Shown in pieces: positions 1 to 10,317 of a DNA stretch of 64,000 bases; within the stretch, counting starts at the first letter, position 1; every line of letters begins with the position of its first letter. The position numbers and the translations under genes are program-made. The notes beneath the pieces were generated by a model, which was not told the DNA's origin, ran no database searches, and worked only from the letters and a program-made list of their open reading frames with translations. Source of the DNA: Ichthyophis bannanicus (lineage: Eukaryota > Chordata > Amphibia > Gymnophiona > Ichthyophiidae); the NCBI GenBank assembly GCA_033557465.1, contig CM066034.1, positions 415,626,159 through 415,690,158 on the forward strand. The letters are read 5' to 3'.

Positions 1-495
1 TGATGTTACAATTTGAGTGAGCTCCATCGATTCCATGGTTGAGAGGAATGTATCTGCCATATTGGTGAGTGGGGAGGGAAGGTTGAAGACTCCCATGATA
101 ATAAGGTCTTTCTTGGTTATGGAGTTTTTTATGATGTGTTCTATTATGGCAGATAGGTTATTGGAGAAGGCGGTGGGAGTCCTCTAGTTGAGGTCAATGG
201 TCATGTGGTAATTCGTGATGGTGATTGAATCCATCTCATCAGTGCTCCTGGATGCTAGGGGTCGGAATTGGAGGTGAGTTTTGGTTAACAGCAATACCCC
301 TCCTCCTCTCCAATTATTTCTTGAACAGTGCAATGGTGAATATCCTTGTTTTTTAAGCTGGTTAAGGAGGACATTATCAATGTCTGAGAGCCATGTCTCA
401 GTGATGCCTAGTATATCTAGCTTGTATTCAGTGAGTAGGTTGGTGATAGCGTGGATATTATTTTTTACTGACCTGACATTGATTAATACACATCT
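1..495 (-). pseudogene. L2 LINE endonuclease domain (partial, degraded)
   Basis: The minus-strand translation starts with a CVLIN-type segment near 490 and continues through LDILGITETWLSD (catalytic Glu region), a GGGVLLLTK block and a DLIIMGVFNLP block, where GDFNLP is expected in L2/CR1 endonucleases. An in-frame stop lies near 198, and the Asp of the GDFN motif is replaced by Val, so the product would be inactive. The enzyme would nick genomic DNA for target-primed reverse transcription. The C-terminal SDH motif is outside the window. Confidence 0.75.
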
Positions 496-948
496 GAGTA
501 GCTGTGATGTAGTTTTGATGGCAGTGGGGATGGCAGTGGGGAGGGAGGATGTTGGAATGGTTATGAAGTATTTGTATGAGTGTTGTGAATGTTTGGGAAG
601 AATGAGTGCTAGATGGTTTTTGTAGAGGGTGCATGGGGGTAAAGGGGAGGGTGGAAGGTATTGTGTGCTGTGGTTATAAGAATGAGAGCAATGAAGATGT
701 ATATAGTTAAATATAGAGTGAGCATGGTGGAATGAATGGTGGTGTGGAGTCGAGCAGGGTCTTTAGTGGATATGGCTTTTCCTAGGTTGAAGTGGTCCCT
801 GTTGGTGATGTCGCAATGGTGTTGTAGAAGGTTGCTGTATCATTAACTCACTTGTTGCTGTCTTCATCTTTGCCTAAGGGCCTTGCCAAAGGACCTGCTG
901 ACGAGGCCCTCAGGTGCGGGCCCGCTAGGCATGAGTGTGTCTAGTGGT

Positions 949-1229
949 GCTTTGTGCCTTTGAGAGTCCCACTGCTGCAGTGTCCTGGGCCTGATTGGCC
1001 TTGGCAGGGGAAGTGGGAGGGGCTACTTTTTCCTCTTCCACCCCCAATGCCCATCGGGTGGCGGTGAAATGTGTCTTGTGCATTTGATAGAGCTTTGTGC
1101 CTTTGAGAGTCCCACTGCTGCAGTTTCCTGGGACCGATTGGCCTTGGCAGGGGGAGCAGGGCTGTTTTCCCGCTTCCACCCCCAATGCCCATCGGGTGGC
1201 GGTGAAATGTGTCCTGTGTCCCTGATGAT
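949..1229 (-). repeat. Two tandem 5'UTR monomers (~143 bp) of a minus-strand L2 LINE
   Basis: The block from 949 to about 1091 repeats from 1092 to about 1229. Shared landmarks are GCTTTGTGCCTTTGAGAG, a CCCACTGCTGCAGT core and CCCATCGGGTGGCGGTGAAA. They sit just upstream (in LINE sense) of the conserved leader, in the position of promoter monomers. Overlapping open frames here simply follow the repeat and are not genes. Confidence 0.75.
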
Positions 1230-1321
1230 GCTTTGTATAAGCAACTTGTCAGCGAGTGATTGGCAATTCCTCTTAATCAGGCTCCCAGTATGATGGAAAA
1301 TGTTTATGTATCTTTCCTGCT

Positions 1322-2350
1322 GTGTGTGTGTGTTTGTGTAAGGGTGCATCATTATATTTATCACTCAATTTGATTGACTACTGTCATGGCGCAAGGCAAA
1401 TAGTGCCGATGGAAACAGAAGAAAATGTGCAGAGCAGTTTTAAAATGGGCAGCTCAAAGCACATGGCTAGGGGTTGCTATAGGCAACCAACCAAAACAAT
1501 AGCATCGGGTGTAGGTAAACGCCCCAGAAAAACATTACCTCATAGCTCATTAGAGGAGCAGGAACAGCTGCAGGGACTTGAGCTGATGAGGGACTCAAAG
1601 AATGACGCACTTAAAATAGAGTCAGTCTTGAGCAAGGAGAGAACCAGGAAGTACGGGAAGGAGAGAACCAGGAAGTACGGGACAGGAAAGAGCAGAACAC
1701 ATGAGAACCAGCATACATACCTGAGTGCTTCACACGGAGATTCCAGCAGCACCTCAGAGGAGTTTTCCCAAGAGGGAATACAAAAGGTTAGTGCCAGAGA
1801 GTTGGGCTGCACTGAACCAAAGTCCGGTTGGGGACGCAGAGGGATTCCTGTCAGAAAACGGAGAGAAGCTGTGAGAGGGAGTTTCCAAGAGAGCAGGTAC
1901 CTGGGGAATAGAAGCTCTTATCCCAAGGAGATTTCCAGGCTCAAAGAAACACATCCTGTGAGGGGAAGAGAAAGGTTTTCGAGGGAGAAAGACTGTTTTC
2001 AGTTTCCCAGCCACAAACGTTCGGGCAGAGGTCAGCCTGAAGAAAGGCCAATTCCCTGGAATAGAGGGGCACTTGATTTTACATACGCTGGTCCTGAGGT
2101 GTATGGCCCTCTAGAGGGAAAATCCACATTGCATGGTAACTTTCCATTCCACTCTAATAGTGAGGAGAAGAGAAGCCCTGGCCAGAAAGAGGAGGGATTT
2201 CTGAATACCGGTGTGAGTTACAGGCCCATAGAAGAGAATTGCAGGGAAGCTCATGAGGCCATGGACTGCGATTTCTGTGGGGAAAACTCAGAGGATTTCC
2301 AGATGGACTGTACTCTTGTGTTCGCAGATAATGTGACCTCTTTCTGTTGA
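1322..2350 (+). CDS. Unrecognised 342-codon open frame
   Basis: The longest frame in the first 3 kb encodes a hydrophilic protein rich in Arg, Lys, Glu and Ser that I cannot assign to a family. The first Met (1322) lies in a TG-rich tract, and the Met at 1409 is a more plausible start. A 24-bp internal duplication (about 1636-1683) gives a repeated KERTRKYG. Near the C-terminus is a Cys-containing stretch, MDCDFCGENSEDFQMDC. No signal peptide or membrane segment is evident. About 220 bp after the stop is AATAAA (2568-2573). It may be an accessory or 3' frame of an LTR-type element, a host exon, or chance; its length without stops is the only positive evidence. Confidence 0.35.
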   Translation: MCVCLCKGASLYLSLNLIDYCHGARQIVPMETEENVQSSFKMGSSKHMARGCYRQPTKTIASGVGKRPRKTLPHSSLEEQEQLQGLELMRDSKNDALKIESVLSKERTRKYGKERTRKYGTGKSRTHENQHTYLSASHGDSSSTSEEFSQEGIQKVSARELGCTEPKSGWGRRGIPVRKRREAVRGSFQESRYLGNRSSYPKEISRLKETHPVRGRERFSREKDCFQFPSHKRSGRGQPEERPIPWNRGALDFTYAGPEVYGPLEGKSTLHGNFPFHSNSEEKRSPGQKEEGFLNTGVSYRPIEENCREAHEAMDCDFCGENSEDFQMDCTLVFADNVTSFC

Positions 2351-2739
2351 AGCGTGCAAGAAGCGTGAAAAAGGGAAATCTGTTTAAAGGAACAGATTTC
2401 CAGCTACAGCTGTTGTAAAATACAAAGCCTGTTTGCACTTTTTGTTTGCCTTAAAGCTGAAAAGAAGCATTTCATTTGTCATTTTGTAGTTCCCTTTTGT
2501 GTTTTGCCAGAAGCATGGTTTATTTTCCTTTGTGATTCCTGACTGCATAAGTTCTCCCGGGAAGGGAAATAAATACCTCTTTATCAGCCTAGCTATTCGT
2601 CCACGACTACACTCTTTTTATTGAATAGCTAGTGGGACTTCAACTCCCAGGGGGCACTACTAGTCCCTGCTACTTCAGAAGAGGCCTCACTGAAACCCCA
2701 GGCGCTTTGCCTTTGGGGGTAAGTAGGTGGGTGACACTA
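2351..2739 (+). other. Non-coding 3' flank with polyadenylation signal, possibly LTR-like
   Basis: This follows the unrecognised open frame. It contains AATAAA at 2568-2573, followed by CTATTCGTCCACGACTACAC and an ATTGAATAGCTAG stretch resembling the end of a transcript or an R-U5 region. I found no second copy in the window, so an LTR cannot be shown. No gene is seen. Confidence 0.3.
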
Positions 2740-4490
2740 CTCAGGCAATAGCATCAATGCAGAAAAGGAAAAGGAAAGAGACACCATTAAATGACAGGAC
2801 AGTAAGAAAAAGGAAAGACAGAGGGGGCAGGCAAGAGATCAGGAGGGAACAAAAGACAGGAGCAGGGAGTTGTAACAGGAGGGGGAAGGTGGAGGAAGTG
2901 CCGGCATACCTAGGAGGGTGTAGATCTGAGGAAGCCAAAAGCCATCTGAAAGAAGTGGGTTTTTAGAGCAGCTTGAAACTGGTGAAGGATAATTCAGCAC
3001 AGAGACGGGGAGAGAATTCCATAATGCAGGGCCCAAGCAGAAAAAAGTTGATGTCCGGGTGTGCTCCAGGTAGGCACAGGAAACAGAGGGAAGTACTAAC
3101 CAATGATTGTGAATAGGGTGTAAAAGACGATGGGGCATATGGAAGTGAAGCAAATTGGCAAGATATTGGGGGATGCCAATATGAATAGTTCTATGGACAA
3201 AAGTAAGGATTTTGTACTGTCTTCTAAAATGTACAGGGAGCCAGCGGAGACAGATAAATATTGGGGTGATGTGGTCAAATCTGCAGGAATGTGTGAGGAG
3301 ATGGACAGCCGTATTTTGTACCAGTTGAAGCCTCTGGAAATGATATTGAGGAATACCTGCCAAGGCTGCATTACAATAATCTAGCCTTGATGTTACCATG
3401 GATAGTAGGAGCATGGTCAGTGAAGGAATGAAAAGAAAGGGGCGGACTGCACGAATTTGGTGTAAGGAATAAAATGCTCGGCACATAAAAATGGGGATGT
3501 GCTCTGCAAAAGAGAGGGAGGAGTCAAGTGTGAAACCAGATACCGAACAGAAGAGGCAAGAGAAACAGGAGTATCAGTGATTGCAGGAACCAGGAGGGAA
3601 ATGGGAGCACCAAAGCTAAACCATGTGGTGGTGGACTTTGACGGGTTGAGATGTAAAAAATTAGAGGCTAACCAGGAATGGATAAGGGCAAAACAGGAAT
3701 TTAGAGGGGCTAAATCAGGAAAAGCAGAGTTGGTACAGTGAAGGAGGATAATGTCATTGGTGTAATAATACGCCAAGATACCAGACTGTTGGATTATGAG
3801 GGAGAGAAGGGCCAGGAAAATATTAAACAAAAGGGGGGAGAGGACGGAACCCTGTGGAACACCACAGGATAGTGAGATGGGGGGGGGGGAGGAAGAAGAG
3901 TTGGAGAGAACAATGAAAGAATGAGCAGTTAGAAAAGAACGGAACCACCTCAGAACAGTATCACGTAACCCAAGGTCATGAAGATGTGTGAGAAGAGAAT
4001 GGTGGACTACCAGATCGAAAGCGGAAGAGACATCAGGTGAAATGGTCAGAGTGAAATCACTGTGTTCATGTGCCACATGTAGATCATTTAAAAGAGATAG
4101 TAAAATAGACTTGGTCCTGTGACCCTCTCGGAAGCCAGACTGGTAAGGGTGCAAAGCATTAGTGGAGGAGAGATGGGTAGAAAGTCGAGTGAAAACTAGT
4201 TTCTCAAGTATTTTAGATAGAAATGGGAGATTGGAAAAGGGACACTGGTGAACAGGGAGGGAAGGGTCTAGGGAGGGCTTCTTGAGAATAGGGTGGACAA
4301 TAGCGTGCAGGGGCCAGAAAAATACCCATAGAGAGACTATTATTGAGAAGAGACAAAACAGGAGGAAGGAGCGCGAGAGAGGGCTCAAGGAGCCACTTAG
4401 ACAGGAGTGGATCTAAGGAGCAAGTGGTTTTCTGGGAGGAGGAAATTATCTTGGACAATTCTACAAAAGAGATTGGTTGGAAAGCATTTA
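2740..4490 (-). pseudogene. L2-clade LINE reverse transcriptase and C-terminal region (broken)
   Basis: Minus-strand fragments read in order as an L2-type ORF2. From about 4490: a SLDPLLSKWLLEPSLALLP block, the RT entry LKKPSLDPS, FSNLPFLSKILEKLV, YQSGFREGH, SSAFDLVVHHSLL, and SCGVPQGSVLSPLLFNIF (near 3850). The catalytic box is YYTNDI instead of the expected YADD. After a frameshift near 3450 comes the thumb/C-terminal part with SRLDYCNAALAG and ALWNSLP, and a 3' end near 2740. Several frameshifts and the lost catalytic Asp make it dead. It differs clearly from the L2 at 5645-10595, so it is another subfamily. Confidence 0.85.
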
Positions 4491-5084
4491 CAGTGCTCTG
4501 GATGTTGATGGTAGGAGACACTGGATGTTGGTAGGAGATGACACTGGGTGCTGGTGGTAGGAGACACTGGTTGTTGGTGGAAAGCATAGGCATCAGAAAG
4601 GGATGGGCCAGGTGGGCTCTGGCCCCACCAAAAATCACAGCATGGCAGGCAGCAGGCTGCCTGTGGGGATCCCTTCCCCTGCGGGCAGAACACAAAAAGC
4701 CCCTTCCTGTGATCACGGTCTCTCTTCTTCTTTTGCCCGCAGGGGATAGGATCCCCACAAGCAGCCTACTGCCTGCCAGCTGCTATCATAACAAAGATCC
4801 TTCCTGTCTGCCTGCAAGAATCATGGGCAGACAGGAAGGTTCTTTGCCATGATCGCAACTAGCAGGCAGCAGTTTGACTATGGGGATCCCATTCCACATG
4901 GGCAGAAGAAAAGTCACGATCGTGGCAAAGACCCTTCCTGTCTGTAAATAGGAAGGGTCTCTGCTGCGAGGTGGGACTTGGGCCCCCCCGCAAAAAAAGC
5001 TCTTCTGCCACCTCTGGTGGAAGGAGTCACTGGGTGCTGGTGGTGAGAGGCAAGGATGAGATGAACACATGGTTTGTGCTGACC
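4491..5084. repeat. Short tandem repeats and hairpin-rich DNA, no gene
   Basis: At 4497-4580 there are about three imperfect copies of a 28-30 bp unit based on GGAGACACTGG.TGTTGGTGG; a related unit, CACTGGGTGCTGGTGGT, reappears near 5030. Between them lies DNA with several near-repeats of CCTTCCTGTCTG. One forms a clear hairpin: CCTTCCTGTCTGCC (about 4799) against GGGCAGACAGGAAGG (about 4828). The short open frames on both strands resemble no known protein. It may be the 5' region of one of the flanking elements. Confidence 0.4.
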
Positions 5085-5359
5085 ATGCTGCATAGGGCCA
5101 CCAACCGACAACAGCAAACTGCCACGAAAGCAGCAGAAATAACCAGTCCAGAAGTGTGGCAGTGAAGGGCAAAGGAAACTTTAATAATCCTCAAAAAGGG
5201 AAGTGCCAATTAACCCAACACAGGCCGTGTTTCATATAGTACTTCTTAAGGGGTATTATGGCTCACTACAAATTATAAATAAACACATTAAAATGTATAA
5301 AAATATCATAAATAAACACAATAATTAAAAAACAATAATAAAATCAAAAAACAAACTTA
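5085..5359 (-). mobile_element. PLE-B terminal repeat, minus strand, distal segment
   Basis: This matches, in reverse complement, the plus-strand sequence at about 29450-29690: GAGCCATAATACCCCT, the GGTTAATTGGCACTTCCCTTT block, and AATATTAAAG-type AT-rich DNA. The homology stops at 5356-5359 exactly where a Harbinger terminus begins and resumes at 22727, so this segment and 22727-24841 are two halves of one element. I call it Penelope-like (PLE) because the same architecture, including a hammerhead-like motif, is seen in PLE-A. No reverse transcriptase was found for this family here, so the assignment is tentative. Confidence 0.6.
5213..5254 (-). ncRNA. Degenerate hammerhead-ribozyme-like motif (PLE-B)
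   Basis: On the minus strand: ACCC, then CTTAAGA (a CTGANGA box with G5 changed to T), a weak stem II, GAAA, a stem III region, GTT, then GGGT pairing back to ACCC. It aligns with the better-preserved plus-strand copy at 29560-29601. The change in the invariant core predicts no activity. Confidence 0.4.
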
Positions 5360-5644
5360 GGGGTATGTTTACTAAGCAGTCTTAACGTGCGCCCGGCGAT
5401 AGTGTGCAGGATGCCATAAAAGGAGTGGGAGTTCCGGTCTAAACATAGCAAACCGGGATTATCACGCGATAACGAGCGTTGCGCACATTATCGGGCGATG
5501 GATTGAGCTATGCACATTAACGCGCATTAATCTTAAGTAGGCACGCTGACATGCAAACAGCAGCAGAGGTGTAGCACAATGGTTGATACACTGACTGATG
5601 GTACAGGGGTCATAGGTTTGGTCCCCCAGTGTGCCTAGGATGAA
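5360..5644. mobile_element. HarbB left end (Harbinger-like, non-autonomous)
   Basis: It starts with GGGGTATGTTTACTAAGCAG directly after TTA (5357-5359), the terminal inverted repeat (TIR) and target duplication type shared by all Harbinger-like elements in this window. It matches the left ends at 24845 and 56534 almost base for base, including the tRNA-like module at 5566-5632, and breaks at 5644/5645 where LINE monomers begin. The right end of the same element is at 21634-22726. No coding capacity. Confidence 0.75.
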
Positions 5645-6421
5645 GCCGGCTCTGTGCTCCCCGATCGGGGTAGAGCACGCCTGAGCAGGCTTCAGCCATC
5701 TTAGCCTGCTCAGAAGACCTCCGGCCCAATCGGGGCTGTGGGAGGCGGAGCCTTGCCCCAGAAAAAGCAGCCGCCGTCGAGGAATCACCCCCTCTTCAGC
5801 TCCCAGCCGGCTCTGTGCTCCCCGATCGGGGTAGAGCACGCCTGAGCAGGCTTCAGCCATCTTAGCCTGCTCAGGAGACCTCCGGCCCAATCGGGGCTGT
5901 GGGAGGCGGAGCCTTGCCCCAGAAAAAGCAGCCGCCGTTGAGGAATCACCCCCTCTTCAGCTCCCAGCCGGCTCTGTGCTCCCCGATCGGGGTAGAGCAC
6001 GCCTGAGCAGGCTTCAGCCATCTTAGCCTGCTCAGGAGACCTCCGGCCCAATTGGGGCTGTGGGAGGCGGAGCCTTGCCCCAGAAAAAGCAGCCGCCATC
6101 GAGGAATCACCCCCTCTTCAGCTCCCAGCCGGCTCTGTGCTCCTCGATCGGGGTAGAGCACGCCTGAGCAGGCTTCAGCCATCTTAGCCTGCTCATGAGA
6201 CCTCCGGCCCAATCGGGGCTGTGGGAGGCGGAGCCTTGCCCCAGAAAAAGCAGCCGCCGTCGAGGAATCACCCCCTCTTCAGCTCCCAGCCGGCTCTGTG
6301 CTCCCCGATCGGGGTAGAGCACGCCTGAGCAGGCTTCAGCTATCTTAGCCTGCTCAGGAGACCTCCGGCCCAATCGGGGCTGTGGGAGGCGGAGCCTTGC
6401 CCCAGAAAAAGCAGCCGCCGT
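5645..6421 (+). repeat. L2 5'UTR promoter-like monomers, 161 bp x 4.8
   Basis: Units start at 5645, 5806, 5967, 6128 and 6289 (exact 161-bp spacing); the last is cut at 6421 where the leader begins. Each starts GCCGGCTCTGTGCTCC and includes the palindrome CCCCGATCGGGG (one unit has TCGATCGGGG), a TAGCCTGCTCAGGAGACC stretch, GGGAGGCGGAGCC and a CCCCAGAAAAAGCAG block. Units differ by only a few bases. The array is CpG-rich and precedes the LINE body, as in mouse L1 monomer promoters. The periodic open frames on the minus strand are products of the tandem repeat. Confidence 0.9.
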
Positions 6422-7500
6422 CAGGCGGGCCCGCGCCTGTCGGGCCCGCGCCTGAGGGCCTCGCCAGAGGGCCCTTTGGCACGGCCCTTAGGCAAAGGCT
6501 CTCTCAGATGAAACCGAGTAACAGCCAAGCCAAGAAGCCTGCAACTACACCCGACCCCCAACTTGATCCTCAGTCGTCTCCAGCGAGTTGTCCAACTTCA
6601 CAGCAAGTATACTTCAACTCTATAACCAAGAAACTCACTCAGCAGTTCAAAGCAATCCCACATACTACCACTGATAGCATTTCATGACTGTCCCTTGAAT
6701 ATACACCTTAAGATCCAACGAACTGACTATACTCCTGACTAGTCCCATACTGTGTCAGTAACCATCAATATTCTGCTGTCTTATGTTGTCACACACTATC
6801 TTATACTGTCGTCAGTATTCACTCCTAACTGATCTCCCACTTCACCCTCACTAAGCAACACCACTCACAAACACTAACTGTCTTCATCAGCCTGCCTATT
6901 ACAGTTGTCTGTATCGCATTCACACACACACACACCTGACACCTGTTATATTTGCCTGACTCTTACAGTTGCCTGTACTGCATTCACACACCCACACACC
7001 TGACACCTGTTACATCTTGCTGTAGCCATTACTAGCCTTGTAACATACACCTTAATCAGTGATATCTTACAGTTGTCTGTATCGCATTCACACACGCACA
7101 CACCTGACACCTGTTATATTTTGCTGTAGCCATTACTAGCTCTGTAACATACACCTTAATCAGTGATATCTTTGTTACCTCCTCATAGCCTGTTATACTG
7201 TACTGTGAAATTACCTGTATACTGCATTGTGTATTCTTACCACCCAAAACTCAATTACCCCCTCATATTACATCCCAGAAACCAAAATGTCTCTCCACCT
7301 CATTACTCTCCTCAGTTTCTATCTTCTCACAGATTGGCTCGGAACCACCACTGCCTACTCCCCCACCTACAGTTTTATCCCCATCCTCAAAAACCACGGA
7401 AAGCAATGGGCAGGCAACCCTTTTCAGTATCCGACTAGGGAAGCGCATATCCGACACTCCCACCTGATCCACATTGCAATACAGCAATCCAGCAACCTAA
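6422..7500 (+). other. L2 LINE leader / inter-monomer-to-ORF2 region
   Basis: This region links monomers and ORF2. It has a duplicated GGCGGGCCCGCGCC near 6425-6450 and a small frame from the ATG at 6508 to 6687 (59 codons, Thr/Ser/Pro/Gln-rich) that could be a remnant of ORF1. Imperfect 104-bp repeats follow (6962-7065, 7066-7170; a partial one upstream), with TTACAGTTG, a CA run and CCTGACACCTGTTA. The frame beginning near 7227 overlaps the start of ORF2 in another phase and may carry its original N-terminus. Confidence 0.6.
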
Positions 7501-10317
7501 AGCAAACACAAACCATCGCCCTCACAAAGCCTAAAATGTGCCCTTATAAATGCTCGATCAATTCGGAAAAAATGGCCTGTAATCCTAGACATAGTTACCC
7601 TCCATAATCTTGATGCTCTCATGATCACCGAAACCTGGTTATCTAAAGAGGACAATGTCCTTATCAACCAACTCATTCCACCAAACTTCACTATACACAC
7701 AACCCACAGAGAAAACAAGAAAGGAGGAGGAGCACTCATACTCACCAAGTCTGAACTCCTCTTCAACATGACCAACTCCCATAGCACAAACAATCTGGAC
7801 ATAATCACCATAGCCAATAAACAATGCTCCATAAACCTGGTATACAGAGCCCCCTCGAGCTCCCCAGACGATCTGCCCACTATATTGGATCTGGCCGCTA
7901 ACACCAACAACCCCAACACTCCCAACTGGATCATGGGAGACCTGAACCTCCCATCACTACAACAAAACCAATCCTCATCACTCCTCAATGCCATCGAAAA
8001 TCTTGGTTATAAACAAATGATCACTGAACCCACTCATACCAAAGGAAACATTCTTGACATGTTATTTGCCCCACACCATTTCTCTGAGCAAAACAGCAAC
8101 ATTGTAGAATCGATCACCGATGTCCCATGGTCTGACCATAAACTTATAAACCTACGAATCCCCCTGAACAACAGTCATAATCTGAACACCAGCAAACTCG
8201 CCAATACATCCAGAGTAACACGGGGCTTTCGACCTTTCAATAGAGAACTTATTCTGTCAAGTACCCAACCAATCCTCAACAACACATCACTCAACCTTGA
8301 CGAGTCAATCGCTGCCTGGAACAACAGCCTCAACGCTGTTGCTTAACTACCAAACAAAAAGACCTTTTCAGGGAAAGGAACCTCTGCTCCATGGTTTTCC
8401 CCGGAACTACGGGCCTCTCTTACTCACCTACGAAGGCTAGAAAAACGCTGGCGCCGCACACTAGCCACCGATGACCACGAAGCCTACATTCTTCACCTCT
8501 CAACTCACCGCGAGGCAATCGCAGCCAGAAAGAAGCAATACCACTCAGATATACTCAAGAGATCTTTGAACAAACCTCGTGACCTTTTCAACCTGGTTAA
8601 GTCACTATCAAAGGAACCATCCTCTGAACAAAACAATGATATTCACCCGCAAGAATTCGCTGATTACTTGCAATCAAAACTCCTACAGACAGATGAACTC
8701 TCAAAAAACAATATACAAGAAACAACCTGCCCAACATCCCTATCCTCACTTAACACGCCTTCTTCCAAACACATTGAAGACACCATCTCCTCACTCAACA
8801 CGACCACTGCGCAAACCGATCCCTGCCCAGCCTTTTGGATAAAGGATCTGCGGTGTGACTTTAGCACCTTCATTGCAAGAATCATGAACCTCTCCTTCAC
8901 TACTGGCTCCTTCCCATCTGCATTAAAACTCACATCCATCAGGCCACTGCTAAAAAACGCTAAACTAGACCCAAAACGGCCAGACTCATACAGGCCTATA
9001 GCCAGTATCCCCCTCTTAGCAAAGATCTTTGAGAAAGAGGCACAGCGCCAAATCCAAGACCACATCGACTCCACAGCCTCTCTAGACTATTCTCAACACG
9101 GATTCAGAGAATTCCACGGCGTGGAGACACTGCTTACCACTCTCTTCAATGATGTTCTCAATACCATAGACAACATCCAACAAGGCGTTGTGCTAATCTT
9201 CTTGGATATAGCAGCAGCGTTTGACTCGGTAAATCACGAGATTCTCCTCGGTCGACTGAAAGAAAAAGGCATCTGCAACTCAGCACTTGAATGGTGTAAA
9301 TCATACCTCGACACCAGGATGCAATACGTCAAATCCGCAACAGGAGAATCAAAACTTTTCCACCAAAGACAAGGCGTTCCACAGGGGTCCTCACTTTCAT
9401 CCCTCTTGTTCAACGTCTATATGCAGCCTATCTGCGATATCATCAGGTCCTTCAATGTGAAATGTATGATATACGCCGACGATATCCTACTCTACATGCC
9501 ATTTTCCACAATGCAAATGGACTTATTGCCTATAACAAACTGCTTCGATGCAGTCTCACAATAGCTCCTGTCACAGAACCTCCGCATTCAGCATAAGAAA
9601 ACTGAGGTTCTCTTTATCACAAGAGACCCCAACTTCACCCCACCACCACATATAAGTGTCAAGGGAGCTGACCTAGGCACCAAGGATACAATAAAATACC
9701 TCGGAGTCACACTAGACCATAGACTCGACATGAAATCACACATAAACAATATCGTAAAATCTGTATACTTCAAAATACGCACCCTCAGACACCTGCGTCC
9801 CCTACTAGACCACGAAGACTTCAGAACCATCTACCAAGCTCTGATACTGCCGCATTTCGACTTCGCCAATTCCATTCTACAAGGACTACCACTATCCACC
9901 ATAAGCTCCTTGCAGCTCGCAATGAACACCGCTGCCAGGGTTCTTCTAGGAGCGGCCAGAAGTGAACACATCACACCTATCCTCAAACAGCTCCATTGGC
10001 TCCCTATACACGGAAGACTTACATTCAAAACCCTCATTCTCACATTTAAGGCCTTAAATGGTTTATCGTCCACATCACTTACCGCACTCATCCAATCCGT
10101 TCCATCAAATAGAAATAGGAGACATGCAGCATTAAACTCACTAACAACCCCAAAGGCTATTACAACGTGCAGCCTATCAACATCAAACAGAGCTTTCATG
10201 TTCAGCGCACCAAAATACTGGAATTCTCTCCCACCTGATCTCCGTGCCATAACCGACCTAACTCAGTTCAGAAAAGCCCTTAAATTGCACCTTTTCATGA
10301 AATACTACCCCACATGA
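7501..10317 (+). pseudogene. L2 LINE ORF2: endonuclease + reverse transcriptase (two stops)
   Basis: One reading frame of about 939 codons is interrupted only by TAA at 8344-8346 and TAG at 9562-9564, with no frameshift. The endonuclease begins at ALINARSIRKKWP, with ITETWLS (7624), WIMGDLNLP (about 7930; Leu replaces the usual Phe) and the terminal SDH motif WSDHKLI (about 8130). The RT has SYRPIASIPLLAKIFEK (about 8985), FLDIAAAFDSVNHE (about 9200), RQGVPQGSSLSSLLFN (about 9370) and an intact YADD at 9472-9483. The thumb/C-terminus contains KYLGVTLDHRLD, ITPILKQLHWLPI and YWNSLPPDL. It would copy its own RNA by target-primed reverse transcription. The frame must have started upstream of 7501, where a stop precedes it. 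Confidence 0.92.

Larger units (their letters stand above)
1..1234 (-). mobile_element. L2-clade LINE, 5' half (monomers, leader, endonuclease)
   Basis: Read on the minus strand, this is the 5' part of a non-LTR retrotransposon: two 5'UTR monomers (949-1229), a GC-rich leader (872-930), and an apurinic/apyrimidinic-type endonuclease running off the window at position 1. The leader closely matches the leader at 6434-6495 of the plus-strand L2 element: both carry GCGGGCCCGC followed by a CCTGAGGGCCTCG block and end with CCCTTAGGCAAAG. The two elements are therefore relatives even though their monomers differ. Reverse transcriptase lies outside the window. Confidence 0.75.

Noticed and set aside
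2740..3384. Plus-strand frames at 2727-2966 and 3130-3384
   Set aside because: They are antisense to the L2 ORF2 remnant.
5462..6373. Series of similar minus-strand open frames of 88-142 codons
   Set aside because: They repeat every 161 bp with the LINE 5' monomers and translate the antisense of the tandem repeat; not genes.
6900..7170. CA-rich stretches as a regulatory microsatellite
   Set aside because: They belong to 104-bp imperfect repeats in the L2 leader; no separate function can be argued.
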